Positions 1-13,425 of a stretch of 64,000 bases of DNA are shown in pieces (positions within the stretch are counted from its first letter, which is position 1; every line of letters starts with the position of its first letter). The stretch covers positions 930,001-994,000 of the forward strand of contig JANVFP010000009.1 in assembly GCA_027919835.1 (NCBI GenBank), in the 5' to 3' direction. The stretch comes from Lentinula raphanica (lineage: Eukaryota > Basidiomycota > Agaricomycetes > Agaricales > Omphalotaceae). The translations under genes and the position numbers were made by a program. The notes beneath the pieces are model-generated. The model ran no database searches, was not told the DNA's origin, and worked only from the letters and a program-made list of their open reading frames with translations.

Positions 1-1498
1 CATCAGTCTCCGTCCATCAGGCATACGTACGGCAATCCTGATGGATTCCTTCGCATTAGACTCAACAGGTAACGTCTGCCTGAACCATGCTCTCCAACGG
101 TCCCGTTCTTCCGCCCGTTCCAACGCCTGCAGACGTTCTCGTTCAAGCATCTCATGTTCCTTCCTCTTCTGATCTTCCTCAGCCTGTTTCCGCTGTAGCT
201 CAGCCTTTTCTTCTTCCATCTTTCTCAGGATCCTCTCTTTATCCCTCCGCTTGGTTTCTTCGAATGCTCTATCCTGAGCCTCCCGAAGCTCGCGTTCTCT
301 GGCCCGCTCTCGTTCCACTGCCTCCCGTTGTGCTCGTGTTCGGTCCAGATAGGGTTTTACCCTGGGCAGAAGCGTATCTCGTAGATGCGTGATCAGCGCG
401 GAGGAGGTACAAGAAGAGGCGCCGAGGTGACGGGATAGGACTGTGAGTGCAGGTGTAGACTGACTAGCAGTTGTCGAGTGCGATCCAGAGGATGAAGTAA
501 AATTTCTACTCGGTTGCATCCCAATGAATGCAACGAAAGGATAAGTAGTCGCTCCGAGCTTCATGCTTGCTTCATATGCTTCCTTATCCCGTATATCACC
601 ACCCCAGCAAATTATGTCGTTCTCGACTAGAAGTTGCACAAATTCATTATTCGTAAGCGTGGAGCTCTTGAACTCTGCCGTCGAATCGTGTTCTGCTGAG
701 ACAAGAACGATGCATCCAATTCTGAATGAAGATTGACATGAACGAAGGATGGAATCGTATGTCCCGAGCTGGAAGGGAGGAAGCAACTTGCTTGAGCCTG
801 AACGGTCCGCTGTGTGTCGGGAGGTAAGGACAGATGGACCAGCTTCGTCAGAAGCAGTGCCCACAGAGGGGTTCACTTGTACACCCGTTGCGTCGACGGA
901 TCCAGAGGCACCAGCACAGATAGCACCGGTTTCTTCTTCTAATTCACGGATCCAACGTTCTATACCTCCACCAGCACGTCGTACGGCCGTGCGCCCCGAT
1001 GCTCGTCGGTAAAAGTTGAGCGACAAGAACGGGATGTATGGAAGAGGAATACGCAGAAAGTTGAAAATGAAACGGACAAGCGAGGAGATGAGATGGAGTG
1101 GGTAGATTATCAAGCTCAGAACAGAAGTAGATTGCCGAGGCTAGAGCACGAAAACGTTCAACGTTCACAATGTTGCGAGGCAGCAAATGTGAACATACTG
1201 GTTCTCTAGGCCTTAGCAAGCCTTGTTCAGAATCGTCGACGTTGAACTCTTCATAACGTCTTCCGTACGAGTCCTCCAAGTTACCACGGGTAGTAGTGCT
1301 TGTCGTCCTGCTACTCCCTGCTCGGCTACTACTACTCCCTCCTGCTTGCCCATCAAAAATAATCTCCGCAGCTCGCTGTATGTCCCAATCCACACTGCTT
1401 AGCACGTCCATGGCGACTTCATCGTCCCCGCCATTGGTCAAGTCGCGTAGTTGGCTCAACGCGCTCGCTTGGGCGGGTGTCAGAGAGGAGATATCCAT
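1..1498 (-). CDS. UBA-like/UAS/UBX domain protein, UBXD8 (FAF2) type, 3' end cut by window edge
   Basis: Exons read 1498-1199 and 1140-1 on the minus strand, with a 58 bp GT-AG intron at 1141-1198. The start MDISSLTPAQASAL opens a UBA-like domain (residues about 1-45). After a Ser-rich linker comes a hydrophobic hairpin (LSLIIYPLHLISS, then LVRFIFNFLRIPLPYIPFLS), a thioredoxin-like UAS domain (QLGTYDSILRSCQSSFRIG, then DIICWGGDIRDKEAYEAS), a long charged coiled coil rich in Glu, Arg and Lys, and the start of a UBX domain (SIRIAVRMPDGRRLM) where the window ends. This order is that of UBXD8/Faf2 and yeast Ubx2-like proteins. From the family: such proteins insert as a hairpin in the ER or lipid-droplet membrane and recruit Cdc48/p97 for ER-associated degradation. 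The family is secure; the exact orthologue is inferred. Confidence 0.9.
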
Positions 1499-2246
1499 GT
1501 ATACACCTTGACGAAGCCAATGTTTACTTAGCTTGTATGGCGGTCCTTTGCGGATGAAGGAGCACTTTTTTGTTGTATGTTGGTCGTTGTGACTGTTCAA
1601 GTTGTTGTGGACGCCTTGTGGCACGCCCAAGGCAGTACTATCAGCACGTGGATGATTGCACATAGATGAGCAATCACTCTCAGCAGAACTCAGCAGAAAC
1701 CATTTCAATTTTCGTATGCAGACTAGTACCGCAGTGGAGAGTATATCGTTGGAAGGAAGGATACAGGTGCACAAACTTGAGCATGAACTACTTTGACCTG
1801 ACTAGTAGTCCCCTACTACAGCTTGTCTATGTACGACGCGATACCGCAGCGTTTAGCAGGGCAAAGCTCCGCCGGAGTCCATATGCAATCAGCTCGAAGC
1901 CATTTAGACTGGGTTATTCATCCTGGAGTTAGAACAGATGAAGTGGTTCCATCGCTGAAATAGGACGTATGATGAATGGTCGGAGTGGTGGTGGAAACGG
2001 AATGAGTTAAGTTCATCGTATCCGTCTGAGTAAATCGAGCTTGATGCCTGAGATAGAAGATATGAACTCCTCCGTGCGCTATCTCGAGGGCTCAGAGTTT
2101 GTATGAGCATATGAGCGCCCGCTGACTGGAGCTGTCAAGGGAGACGTTTGAGCAACATTAGACAGTAGCAAGACTGGATATGAAGGATAGGTTGTCATTT
2201 GCGAGCACCCACCGATGATATGGCCCGACGCCGTGTCAACTGCTGT

Positions 2247-2582
2247 TTAGAGAATGTATCCATTATAGTCTGATTGCATCCTCCGCCCAGGTTGAGACGA
2301 CTCTTGCACCTCAATCTTCCGTACAATTTTCCAAGGGATCAAGACCTGGCCGACAAAACGCCCAGAGCGAACACTGTCGTCTTCGTGGTTACTTTTTCCG
2401 GTTTCTGGATTATCTAGACGGAATTCCTGTGTGTCGATCAACAGGATGTTCATTGGCTGGTCTGTTCCGATGAAAGATCCGAGAAATATGCGCCCGTCAG
2501 CGACACTGATACGAAGAGTCGAGCTGAGAAGTTGACGCAGTTGGGCAATCGCAGGTGACTCTGTGGAGGAGGACATGATCAT
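2247..2582 (-). CDS. NAA38: NatC auxiliary subunit Naa38 (LSMD1, Sm-like)
   Basis: Single exon, 111 residues. An Sm1-like motif (STLRISVADGRIFLGSFIG, then NILLIDTQEFR) and an Sm2-like motif (RFVGQVLIPWKIVRKIEV) are separated by an acidic loop, as in LSMD1/Naa38. The Sm2 IPWKIV replaces the IPGxHIV typical of this group. From the family: Naa38 partners Naa30 and Naa35 in the NatC complex, which acetylates N-terminal Met before hydrophobic residues. Two possible starts lie two codons apart (MIM). The gene is divergent from DPM1, with about 250 bp between starts. A generic LSm protein is the alternative. Confidence 0.82.
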   Translation of the reverse strand: MIMSSSTESPAIAQLRQLLSSTLRISVADGRIFLGSFIGTDQPMNILLIDTQEFRLDNPETGKSNHEDDSVRSGRFVGQVLIPWKIVRKIEVQESSQPGRRMQSDYNGYIL

Positions 2583-2811
2583 GGAAGGGAATGAACAAAT
2601 CTAGAGCGCTCCTTCAGCGCCTTTTGGCCTTTTTTGGCGCCCGACGCGTCAGTCACGCGCCATCACGCAGAATCACGCTCACTACGTGTCACTCTCTAAC
2701 TCTCTTTAACTGAACGCTCACCACCAAGTATTTCCCCAAGACCAATGTTTTGCAAATTGCTCTGAACCTCGTCAAACACTATATCACAAGCACAGGCGTA
2801 TATTACTCTGA

Positions 2812-4026
<1,215 letters not shown>

Positions 4027-5882
4027 GATTCGATGTATGTGAGTATTGTACCCTTGAACCCTATGAGGTAGTTTGACTGACGAAGTCAATTTACATCGAT
4101 AGTTCCCAAAGTCGTTCATTTGATAATGATAACACCCGTTACCTTTTTCATGGTTATGTACCAGTGCCTGTAAGCTATTGCGGTCCATTCCTAACCAGGC
4201 CCGTTACGAATCTTTGCTCCGGACGTTCAAAGCAAGTATGTTGGTATGTCCAGAAAGCTCGAACCCCTCGAAAGATGCGTATTGACGGTGTTTCTTGCCT
4301 GGACCAGAATTGAAGCTGTGAGCACGGATGTTACAAAGGCCTCCTCTCCGACGCGGACTTGTACTTGCGATTTTGTTACTTCCTGCATGGTCGCCACAAT
4401 ACGGCGATGTTGTTCCGACTCACCATTCACAGAGGAACGAACAATCCGCGACAGTCATGATTCTATGAATCCATCCGAACGAAAAAGCGGGCACCAAGGA
4501 GATAGTGTGCCGCATATCTGGTCAGGTGTGGTATTGAATACTGTGTTTGACAGTGGCCTGCATGTGTACTATGATACTCTTGGCCTCTGCTGGGATTCCT
4601 GAGATTGCTCCAAGAGGAAACCTCAAGAGGATGGCCTGCTAGTACCAGCTAGAGCCTAGGTGATTTCAAGGCAGTGCGTGTCTACATATCTGGCCAAATC
4701 GCGGTGCGATATGGCTATTCATCGGAACTCAGCTCTCAAAGTCCTTCGAGAACGGCTTCGAGTTTTTGCAAAACCGTGAGCATCGTTCGTTATCATCTCG
4801 TCTCTGTTAGTGTCATTCACAATTCAATCATCTCAGGTCTGAAACGAAATAGAGTGAACGATGTGTTCCATGCGTGTCCTACCTGAATTGACTGCAACTC
4901 GGTATTCAGGTCTCAACGCACATTATAATCATTCACGTTGGACTATGCTGCTCTATTCAACACTAGCGTGCAGTTGCCTTGTACAACTGCACAAGACCAC
5001 AGTTTGTTGTTCACGACTTTGCGCGAACGACGGTCACTGAAGAACGTGATTGTTTAGGACGACTTCTCATGCGGGTATCACAATTGTAGAATGATCATAA
5101 CTCAATTCATTTGCAGCGATACTCTACATAGCTCGTGCGCGAGTGTTCCTGAAAAATGTCCACATCTTTCCTCATTCGCGACCAAGGTTTGGTGTGAGAT
5201 ACCCTCGATATCGTTGAGGGTGGGTAGGACTGTAGACGACGGTGAGATGGAATTTCGTGTCTGCATCTGGATCTTGTCAAGTTTACTTTTTACTTGCAGG
5301 CACCGGAAGATTCAAGGAGATTCTATCCATTCCATCTATTTCCGTCTATCCACATACAGTATACCAACGCTGGGAGTATGAGTATCTCAAGAACTGGCTT
5401 CCAATCTTCATCCAGTAACTGTTGATTGACCAATTACGTGGCTGTGATGGGATCCCGCCCAGCCATATGTTTCTCTCCACTCGGTCCTGTCCCGACTTCA
5501 AATTCCTCGATAGCGTCCCCAAGCGTTCTTGGACTTCCTTATCCTTGACCATGTATCCTCCTTGACGGCCGCGATTGTCCTACTGTCAATGGGCGATAAC
5601 GAGGCTGGGCATTCCTTGAACCTTCTTAGTTCTGTTACTCGTTTCAAAACGCTCAGTCCGTCACCCAATATGTAAATTGAGTCTGCATGATAAGCAGATG
5701 AATAATAGAAATCTAGAGCCATGCGCTAAATGGTGCCACGGGGCTTTCCTTCCTTCGTGAGTTCTATTGATTGATCGAGAACTCAGTGTATAAGTACTCA
5801 GTCCGATGTTAGCTTCATAGGTTTTCGCCCTTTCCGCGGTACCCTCTCAAGAAGTGCTCTCGTGCTCAGGCCTTCATCGACA
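4027..5882. other. 1.9 kb spacer, no supported gene
   Basis: Between DPM1 and the UNC93-like gene no open frame resembles a family I know. The longest frames (118 residues at 4246-4602 +, 74 residues at 5498-5722 -) lack convincing splice partners. The minus frame at 5498-5722 has a protein-like composition and could be a relic exon. The last 100 bp should include the promoter of the downstream gene. No repeats stand out. Confidence 0.5.
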
Positions 5883-8062
5883 ATGTCCTTACGCGACGAA
5901 AAAGGTGGCAGTGAAGATGGTGCTGAGGTTATCATTCATGAAAGACCTACTGGCTGGAGAGGTGTATACTACAGCCCATTGACGCAGGTGAAATTTTGCG
6001 TAACTCTGTTTCTCTGAATCCCCCTTCTGAATCGTCCAGGTTGTGATGCTTGGATTCGTTTGTTTCATGGGACCAGGTGAGCTGTCGTGTGCCATGTGAA
6101 GTAATTTTGTCGCATGAATGATGACACCCTTCTTCTCGAAGGTCTTTTTAATGCTGTCAACGGCTTGGGTGGAGGTGGTCAATTGGATCCCACTACAAGT
6201 GCAAACTCCAACGTAGCGGTGTATGCCGCTTTTGCTGTCGTGGGGTTCTTCGCCGGGTATGGATATCCCAATCGATATCAGTTCTTCCTATCTGATCTCT
6301 CTTAAACCAGCTCTATCAATAACACTTTGGGGTCTAAGCTCACCTTGCAACTCGGAACATTCGGCTACTGCCTTTACATTGGTTCTTATCTGTATGATCC
6401 ATGGTTACGATCCCTAGAACAAAAAACAGCTCATACTATTATGTTAGTGCATTGAACATACATCCTCACGCCGGAGCGTTCGTCATCGCGGCTGGAGCTG
6501 TCCTCGGAGTCTGCGCCGGTTTATTATGGGCAGCACAAGGATCTCTCATGTTGGCGTATCCAACGGAACCCCAGAAAGGAACTTACATCGCTATCTTCTG
6601 GGCTATCTTCAACTTGGGAGGCGTTGTCGGTGCGGCTGTCTCCCTCGGTACCAACTTCCACAACACTGTATGTCTTCGTACTTGAACGATCAATAATCAC
6701 TACTGACGACTATAAATACAGGCAGGAAATGGTACGTGAACATCATCCGAAGTGATTGATTCGTCTCTTATCATTTTGCAATTAATAGTCTCGAACAGCA
6801 CCTATGTATGATCATCCTTCTTCATTCTGTCGGCATATAGCTGATTGATTTCTGTTTTGTTCAGATCGGTTTCATTGTGTTGACCGCTATTGGCATATGT
6901 ATTCCTTCCTTGCTGATGGCTGATCCCAGCAAGGTTGTCCGCTCGGATGGCGTAAGAGTCACCGTCCCGCTGCATCCTTCATGGAAGACACAATTGTGGG
7001 GTCTCTGGCTTACTCTGAAGACTGATCCTATGATCATCCTTCTCTTCCCGATGTTCTTCGTGTCCAACTGGTTCTACACATGGCGTCAGTGACTGTTCAT
7101 CTACTTTTCTGGAAAGAGAGACTGAAGGCTGATGAATGGATGGTGTTCCTAGAATTCAACGACTACAATGGTGCCCTCTTCGATATCCGGACTCGTGGAT
7201 TGAACAACTTGCTGTACTGGACCTCTCAAATCTTTGGGTCCATTGGCATCAGTTTCATGCTCGACAGCAAGCTTCCCCGTCGTACTCGTGCCTTTGGTGG
7301 TTGGACCATTCTGATGGTTATGATCTTTATTACCCATATCTGGGCATACTTCTACCAAATGTGCGTAATCATCCCAATTCGTCGCGCTCTAGTCTCATGT
7401 TCTGATGCCCCGACAAAAGCCAATACGTTCGTCCGGGTCCAAGTGACATCGATTTGCACGATAAGCGATACATTGGAAGAGCTTTTCTCTACGTCTTCTT
7501 CGGACTCCTGGACTCTATGTGGCAAACCACGGCTTATTGGCTCATGGGTGCGATATCTAACGACGCTGGTAAACTGGCGATCATGGTTGGATTCTGTACG
7601 TTGTGTTCAGATTAATCCAGCCAGATTGGGGTTACTTACTTATTGAATCATCCCCACCATTCTCCACCATCAGATAAGTCAATGCAATCCGCAGGAGCAG
7701 CCGGCGTCTTTCGTGCTGATGCAGTGAAGACTCCGTGCGTATAGCTCCATTTACGCTACCCTTTTTCTAGATGATCTAACGCCGCGATACGGTGTAGATT
7801 CATGACGATGCTCATCACAACCTGGGTCCTCCTTGTAGCGGGTCTGATATTCGCCTTGCCGATGATACATCTCCGTGTCAAGAATCATACTGATATTGCG
7901 GATGAGACTCTGTGCGTATTTCTCCATCTCTGATAACGTGTAACGTACTCTGATGCAAATCTCTCCCTTTTTCTCTCTAGTGTTCGCATGGACAGCAAAG
8001 GTCAAATCAGGGATGTCGAGCAAGTGAAAAATGAAGAAACGGTTGCAAAAGCGACTGTGTAA
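5883..8062 (+). CDS. UNC93-like (DUF895) MFS membrane protein
   Basis: Thirteen exons (5883-5987, 6040-6076, 6142-6256, 6311-6391, 6448-6667, 6722-6731, 6789-6805, 6865-7084, 7153-7360, 7420-7595, 7674-7734, 7798-7911, 7981-8062) give 481 residues. The N-terminus is hydrophilic; about 11-12 hydrophobic helices follow. Family signatures include VVMLGFVCFMGPGLFNAVNG, GAVLGVCAGLLWAAQGSLML, IFWAIFNLGGVVGA, NWFYTWQFNDYNG, RTRGLNNLLYWTSQIFGS and SMWQTTAYWLMGA. These are typical of the fungal UNC93/DUF895 branch of the major facilitator superfamily. The substrate is unknown; plasma or vacuolar membrane is inferred. Exons 6 and 7 are only 10 and 17 nt, and each is required to keep the frame. Two further introns start GTGCGT. 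Confidence 0.9.
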
Positions 8063-8958
8063 CGACCGTATGACCATCCCCCTCAGACTTATCTCTCGTT
8101 ATCTTGCACCCTATATATATACGGTTTTTACTGAGTGGGTTTGTTGTTTGACATGATAGTTAAATACCTTACATACAATGTTTTCTACTTCTACCTATTA
8201 TGTACCTACGATTAACGTGTTATTGGATGGACAATCGATGTTCTCGTACTTGGTGGTGCAAATTCTGTGCAAGTCAGGTTTCAATCTGGGGCTACGGGCG
8301 TCAGGAGAGTGCGATGTCTACGAGACCTGTTGTAATAATTGAACAACTTAGAGCATATCGAGAAAGCCATGCAAAACCCAGAAAATGCCGTTAATTTTAT
8401 TACCGTCACAAGTTACAACGGCAACGATCTCTTCTATACTTTACGATGTCAATTCTGAAGGGGATCCCCAGGGCCCACACGCCCAACTAGAGATTTGAAC
8501 ATATGTAAGTATCTGAACTCGAAGAATACAACTGTCCTTCTTTAGCTAGTCTCTAGTAGCGGTTCGTTGCAGAGTTCAAAATCACACCAATGTGCTATTA
8601 TTAGTAGCACTTCTCTCTCCTTTGCTGTAGATGTATAGTACACACTGCAGTCTATAACACAAAGACAAGGCTGAAAGCTTAAACTTGGATTGAAGAGCTT
8701 CAAAAGTAAGTTCCAAGGACCTTCGGGGAACACTAGTCGCGAAATTCCAAATATAGCCATATCGGCAGGCCATCGCGCCCTCGGCGCCACACGGCGTAAT
8801 CTCTCAACTTACCGAAACTCGGCTATCAACTTTTCAAGTAGGGTTCACCCATACAACTCTTACACGGTACGTCGGAGAAGCTTCCAATGAAAACATACCA
8901 TCTTTCACCCCCTTTCAACTTCCCCCCCTCTTCTTTTCTCTTTCCGCGCCCATGAACA
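8063..8958. other. spacer, no gene recognised
   Basis: About 0.9 kb between two tandem genes. It holds the 3' UTR of the UNC93-like gene and the promoter of the next gene. The ORFs here are short (at most 82 residues) and overlap on both strands without splice support. Confidence 0.5.
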
Positions 8959-10807
8959 ATGTCTAATCTCTCAGCATCGTACGTTCCATCCCCCCTGCTT
9001 CGTCTTAACCGTGCAGAACTCAAGTTGAACTCAATAACGTGAATACAGCTCACTGCTGGCCGGTTCCTGGGTCAATATGTTGCTCTATGGAACCGAACTC
9101 GTCCTGGGCGGTTTCTATCTCATCAACGCGCGTTCGAATGTGTTTTTTCGATGGACTCTGGCTTCTTCGCTGTGTATCGACACCATATGTACGGCAGTTG
9201 TGTGTTATAATGTGTACCTGGTGTGTTCGCTGTTCATTGAAACTATATCCAGAGACTGATTCTTTCTTTGTTCTCAGTACTTGATACTGGAGCCCCAAGG
9301 TTAGCCCAAATCCAACCCCGATTCTCAACAGATAGTCATTCTTGAATATTTGAATCTTCATCCCAGCTTTAACGTCTAATGTTCAACCTTGGACTCTTCC
9401 CGCAACCATCCTCTGTACCTACCATGCCGCTTTGGTCGAACAAGTTTTCTTCACATATCGTTATTGGCAGATGTACGTATTCATGAAAACTTCCGTACTC
9501 GTTATGGCTCATTTGGTGCATGCTCAGCACCCGCAACAAACTCGTCACTTTATTGATCGTTACGATAACAGCTTCACATGTAAGTCTACGTTGTCTGGGA
9601 CCTTCTCCAAAATAATTCATGTCCTCAGGTCGCGTTTGCTTGGGTTCTGGGTGTGGAGTTGATTATGGACCCAGTCGTTTCACAATCTGGGATAAACCTG
9701 ACCATGTAAGGATTCTTCGTCAAACGTTTGTTCGTGGGTCCTCAAGGGTCTCTCTCTGTAATTTCTCATCCAGCGTCGCGGCTACATTATGCGCAGCAAC
9801 CGACCTTCTCATCGCCATTACCACGTTCCATACCATGCGCGCAATCAAAACGACGTTTTCAGCGACACAAAGGTAATCCCATCTCTCTTATATCCGTGTT
9901 TCTCGTCCTCCAATAACTAATCATCAACGTAACGACGCACACCCAGCCTCCTCCGCCGCATCTCCATACAATCAGTCGCATGTGGTTCCACCACCTCCAT
10001 CTTCACCATCATCATGGTCTCGCTTCTCGTCACACATAACCTCGAGCGTGAGTAGTTCCCATCTGAATCATCATTCTGCCCGAGGGAAATAACTTCCTCT
10101 AATCCCAAAATCCCAATCTAATCTAATTCAAAAACTCTCTTTTGAACTCTTCTTTCTTTCTGACAAAATCCACCCTAGCTTTCACCGTGATATTCGATAT
10201 ACTGGGAAGACTGTACACATTGACGATCCTCATCAACTATATTTGCTTGAGAAAACCGTTGGCTCACGCGACCAACACGTCTGAAGGGAGTACACCGGGG
10301 CGACGGTCGAGGGAGCATTCGATTGCTTTTGGGGCTGCACGTATGTTGTTGTTTCTCTGGGCTTTGTTTCGAACTGTCACTGTCGAGGAACCTAACGTCC
10401 AACACTGCTTGACGGTTTACACAGATCCCCCTCGTTCGTTCACAGTCCCGGTGGAACTATCCACCATCGACGAGCTACATTCAATACACTCAATACACGA
10501 CGTGAGTTCTTTTATTTTGCTTGGGCTACGACTTCCCATGTTTTGCTGATTCTCCTTCCTAATTCCTTTTTCCTTTACCCTCTTTCCTGAATTCTGAATC
10601 CTCAATCCTGGATCCTCAAAACCCCTTCTTTCTCTCTTCCCTCCTTCCTTCCTTCCCCATTCTTTTCTTCCCCAGCTTCGAAATCCTCCACCACCAAAAA
10701 TCAACACTGAAACCGATTCGTTCAACGCCTTCTCCCGGCCGCAGAAATCGTATTCAAAGACTTTCCTGAGACATTCCTCTTCGATTGAGTATTTCTCAGC
10801 GAGTTGA
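8959..10807 (+). CDS. DUF6534-type seven-helix membrane protein (basidiomycete family)
   Basis: Eleven exons (8959-8978, 9049-9220, 9278-9299, 9367-9472, 9528-9579, 9629-9705, 9774-9872, 9947-10047, 10179-10340, 10425-10501, 10676-10807) give 339 residues. Hydrophobic helices include SLLAGSWVNMLLYGTELVLG, WTLASSLCIDTICTAVVCYN, LVTLLIVTITASHVVAFAWV, VAATLCAATDLLIAITTFHT and SIFTIIMVSLLVTHNLE. The family-type last block, FDILGRLYTLTILINYICLR, is followed by a hydrophilic tail with Ser and Pro. This architecture (seven helices, FxLxxLYxxxLLxxLNxR-like motif) matches the large DUF6534 family of Agaricomycetes, whose function is unknown. The start is chosen because the nearby ATG at 8952 closes after four codons. 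Confidence 0.82.
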
Positions 10808-11227
10808 ATACGGTTGGATATTGTCTTTCGGGTTTTTTGTCGCTTTTACGTCGACGCTCGGGCATTCTGGATAATTCGGATTTTGCCTGATATTGCTGTG
10901 ATATTGCTCAGTCATCATGAGACGTTTATGAAGGTTTTCTTGATTCACATAGGGAGACATAGGCATCATAGCATTTTGAAGGACTAAGGACATGTTATTG
11001 TACAATAGTAACAAATACACTCGCACGACGCAGCTGCTTGAGAGATTTTGTGAGTTGTGCGGACTCGTATAGACTCGCAAAAGTTTTGGCATGCTCAAAA
11101 TTTAGAGGTTGTGAAGGTTATGAAGGTTATAAACTTATAAATACCATGATATTGCGCGGGAGTTGTATAACTCTGTGAGCTTGTAATTGCGGTCCCGAAA
11201 GATGTGGGATTTCACCGAGTTTTACTC

Positions 11228-11300
11228 GAAGGGTTGGGAATCTTGTTGAGAACTGGTTGGGAGTTGGTTGGGAATGGTTGGGAATTGGTTGGGAATCCTC
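11228..11300. repeat. GGTTGGGAA-type short tandem repeat
   Basis: The motif TTGGGA(A/G) with a leading GG recurs six times in about 70 bp (GGTTGGGAATC, GGTTGGGAGTT, GGTTGGGAATG and so on). It is an imperfect 9-11 bp minisatellite, G-rich on the plus strand, in the spacer between the DUF6534 gene and the TRP4 3' end. Confidence 0.7.
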
Positions 11301-11318
11301 GGACGTCAGCAATCAGCA

Positions 11319-12235
11319 GGCCTCAGTGCTCGGCTATGGGCTTTTATGGGTGATGGGTGGACTCAGCCGTGTATTTTCACGTTCAATTTTCGAAGTTCCT
11401 TCCTTCTGTCCTTCTTCATCAAGGAATCGCGAATTGCAGAGGTTCCTGTACCGGAGGAGGTCGGGTGTAGACGAGGTGCCTCAGGTGGTATTGACCACTT
11501 CTAAAGGAATGCAGGATTGACGTGGTCGGACTATGAATCTCAGAGTATGTACGATGCTATCGGCAATAGTGCTCAGCTATGGGCTTCTATGGAGTGTATT
11601 CCTCGTTGAAGTTCCTTCCTCCCTTCTGTCATTCCTCATCAAGGAATTGCGAATTGCAGAGAGCTTAGTTCCTGTAATGTACCGGAGGAGTTCGGCTGAA
11701 GATGAGATATGAGGTGCCTCACTGGCTGGTACTACTGAACACTTCTAGGGAATGCTGCTGAATGGTATGAACTTGGGATTGACGTGGTCGGTCTATGCAT
11801 CTTGGAGTATGTACCATTGACGACAATCATTCAATTTTGGGGAACGCACGATCATCGATGTATGTTGCACGAACAAAATTGCGAACAACCGTGTAAAGTC
11901 ACTATGTACTGACATTGAATAGAAAAAGTTGAATCGCTGGCCTCAGCTATGGGCTTCTATAGGTGATTGGTGGACTCAGCTGTAACGAAATAACAAACCG
12001 GAGGAGGTCGGTTGTAGATGAGATACCTCAGCTGGTACTGAACACTTCTAGGGACTGCCAGTGCTGAATGGTATGAAAGTATTGACATGGTTGGTCTATG
12101 CATCTTAGAGTAAGCGTGTACCATTGGCAATCACTTTTGGGGAACGCACGATGTATGTTGCACGAGATGAATGCGAACAACCGTGTAATGTCACTACTAA
12201 CTTACTGAATAAACAACCTAGATCGTTCCCCACCG
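11319..12235. repeat. three diverged tandem copies of a 230-380 bp block downstream of TRP4
   Basis: Three blocks start near 11319, 11553 and 11938. Each begins with a GCT(C)GGCTATGGGCTT(T/C)TAT-like core. The same ordered motifs follow: GGTGGACTCAGC, ACCGGAGGAGGTCGG, CACTTCTA(G)GGA, GACGTGGTCGG(T)CTATG and GGGGAACGCACGAT. Copies two and three also share the end block GCGAACAACCGTGTAA. No copy has a long open frame on either strand. Copy three ends at about 12235, against the 3' end of the TRP4 coding region. The nature is unknown: non-coding tandem duplication or remains of a repeated gene. Confidence 0.7.
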
Positions 12236-12257
12236 TCTGGGGAGAGAGAACTTTTCT

Positions 12258-13425
12258 CTACTTCTGTACCATCGATTCCGCCGCTTGCCGTCCAACCTCT
12301 CTAAATGTCTCCAGCGCAGCCCAAGCCCGTCCACTCGTGATACTCTCCTCAGCCAACCTCGTCCCTTCCCTAAAATCCGCCGCGATACCCGCGACGACCA
12401 ACAACGCAGAAGCATTCATACAAACAAAATCCTTCACAGGAATCAACCTCTCAGGAATCTCATTCCCAGACGTCAACAGCGTTTTGAACGTCGCGGCGTT
12501 TTCCTCCGGCTTTCCACCTGCGACAGACGCCAACGGATGAGAGTCCAACCCGAATTGTTCTGGAAGTAAAGTCAGCTCCGAAATTTTCCCATCCTTGAGT
12601 TCCCATGCCCAGGTGGGTCCTGCACAACTGATCTCGTCTAGTCGTTCGTGGCCGCAGACGACCAGTGCTCGTTCGACGCCTCCGTCACGTAGTGATTGGG
12701 CGAAGGGTGCACCGAGTTCGGGTTCGGCGATGCCGAGGACCATGCCCCTTGGACGAGCAGGGTTGATCAAGGGACCTAGGATGTTGAACATGGTTCGGAA
12801 GGGAAGAGCTTTCCTGTAAGGGGCGAGGAAGGCTAACGCAGGGTGATAGTGCGGAGCGAGGATGAATGTGAATGGGACTCGTGGAATCGGCATAGGCACG
12901 CCTGGAGAAGGTGCGACGAAGAGGCATTCGAGAGCTTGGAGAAGATCAGCTGAACCAGAGGAGGATGTTGATGCTCGACTTCCATGCTGTAATTCACAAT
13001 CAATTTGATTCAGTGATTCAGTAAGACGGAAAAAAAGTTTGAACGGAAGATCTACGGACTTTGATGACTCGAGCACCTGCACCGGCTGCTACCACACCAG
13101 CAGCGGTACTGACGTTGAACAAATTATACCCATCGCCGCCTGTTCCAACGATATCAACGACGAAATCGTTTTCTGTATCCTGCACTGCTGCCTTCAAAGA
13201 CCGTTCTCTCAAGATCGACGCTGCGGCTGCCAACGATTCCGGACGACGTTCGACTCTGTGAAGATGGAGAGCGGTCAGGAACGCTCCGATTTGTTCTGGT
13301 AAGAGAGTGTCGGGTGTGAAGAGATGGTTGAGGGCGACCCTGAGATCATCAGAACTGAAGTACTCTGGAGTTTCGACGAGTCTTTTGAGGAGTGGCTTGA
13401 AGGAATCGGAGGTGTAGTTGTCCAT
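12258..13425 (-). CDS. TRP4: anthranilate phosphoribosyltransferase
   Basis: Two exons (13425-13060 and 12986-12258) separated by an intron at 12987-13059 with a GTCCGT donor; 364 residues. The helical N-terminal domain (LLKRLVETPEYFSSDDLRVA, then LLPEQIGAFLTALHLHRVER) precedes the PRPP-binding DIVGTGGDGYNLFNVSTAAG. The intron falls inside the conserved VIK-HGSRASTSSSGSADLL segment. ALPFRTMFNILGPLINPARP follows. The enzyme joins anthranilate to PRPP in tryptophan synthesis (bacterial TrpD, yeast Trp4). It is stand-alone here, not fused to other trp domains, as usual for fungal TRP4. The three-copy repeat lies immediately downstream. The SCPx-type thiolase gene is divergent, 412 bp away. Confidence 0.95.

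Noticed and set aside
4246..4602. 118-residue plus-strand frame after DPM1
   Set aside because: No recognisable domain, no splice partners, and it overlaps an equally long minus frame.
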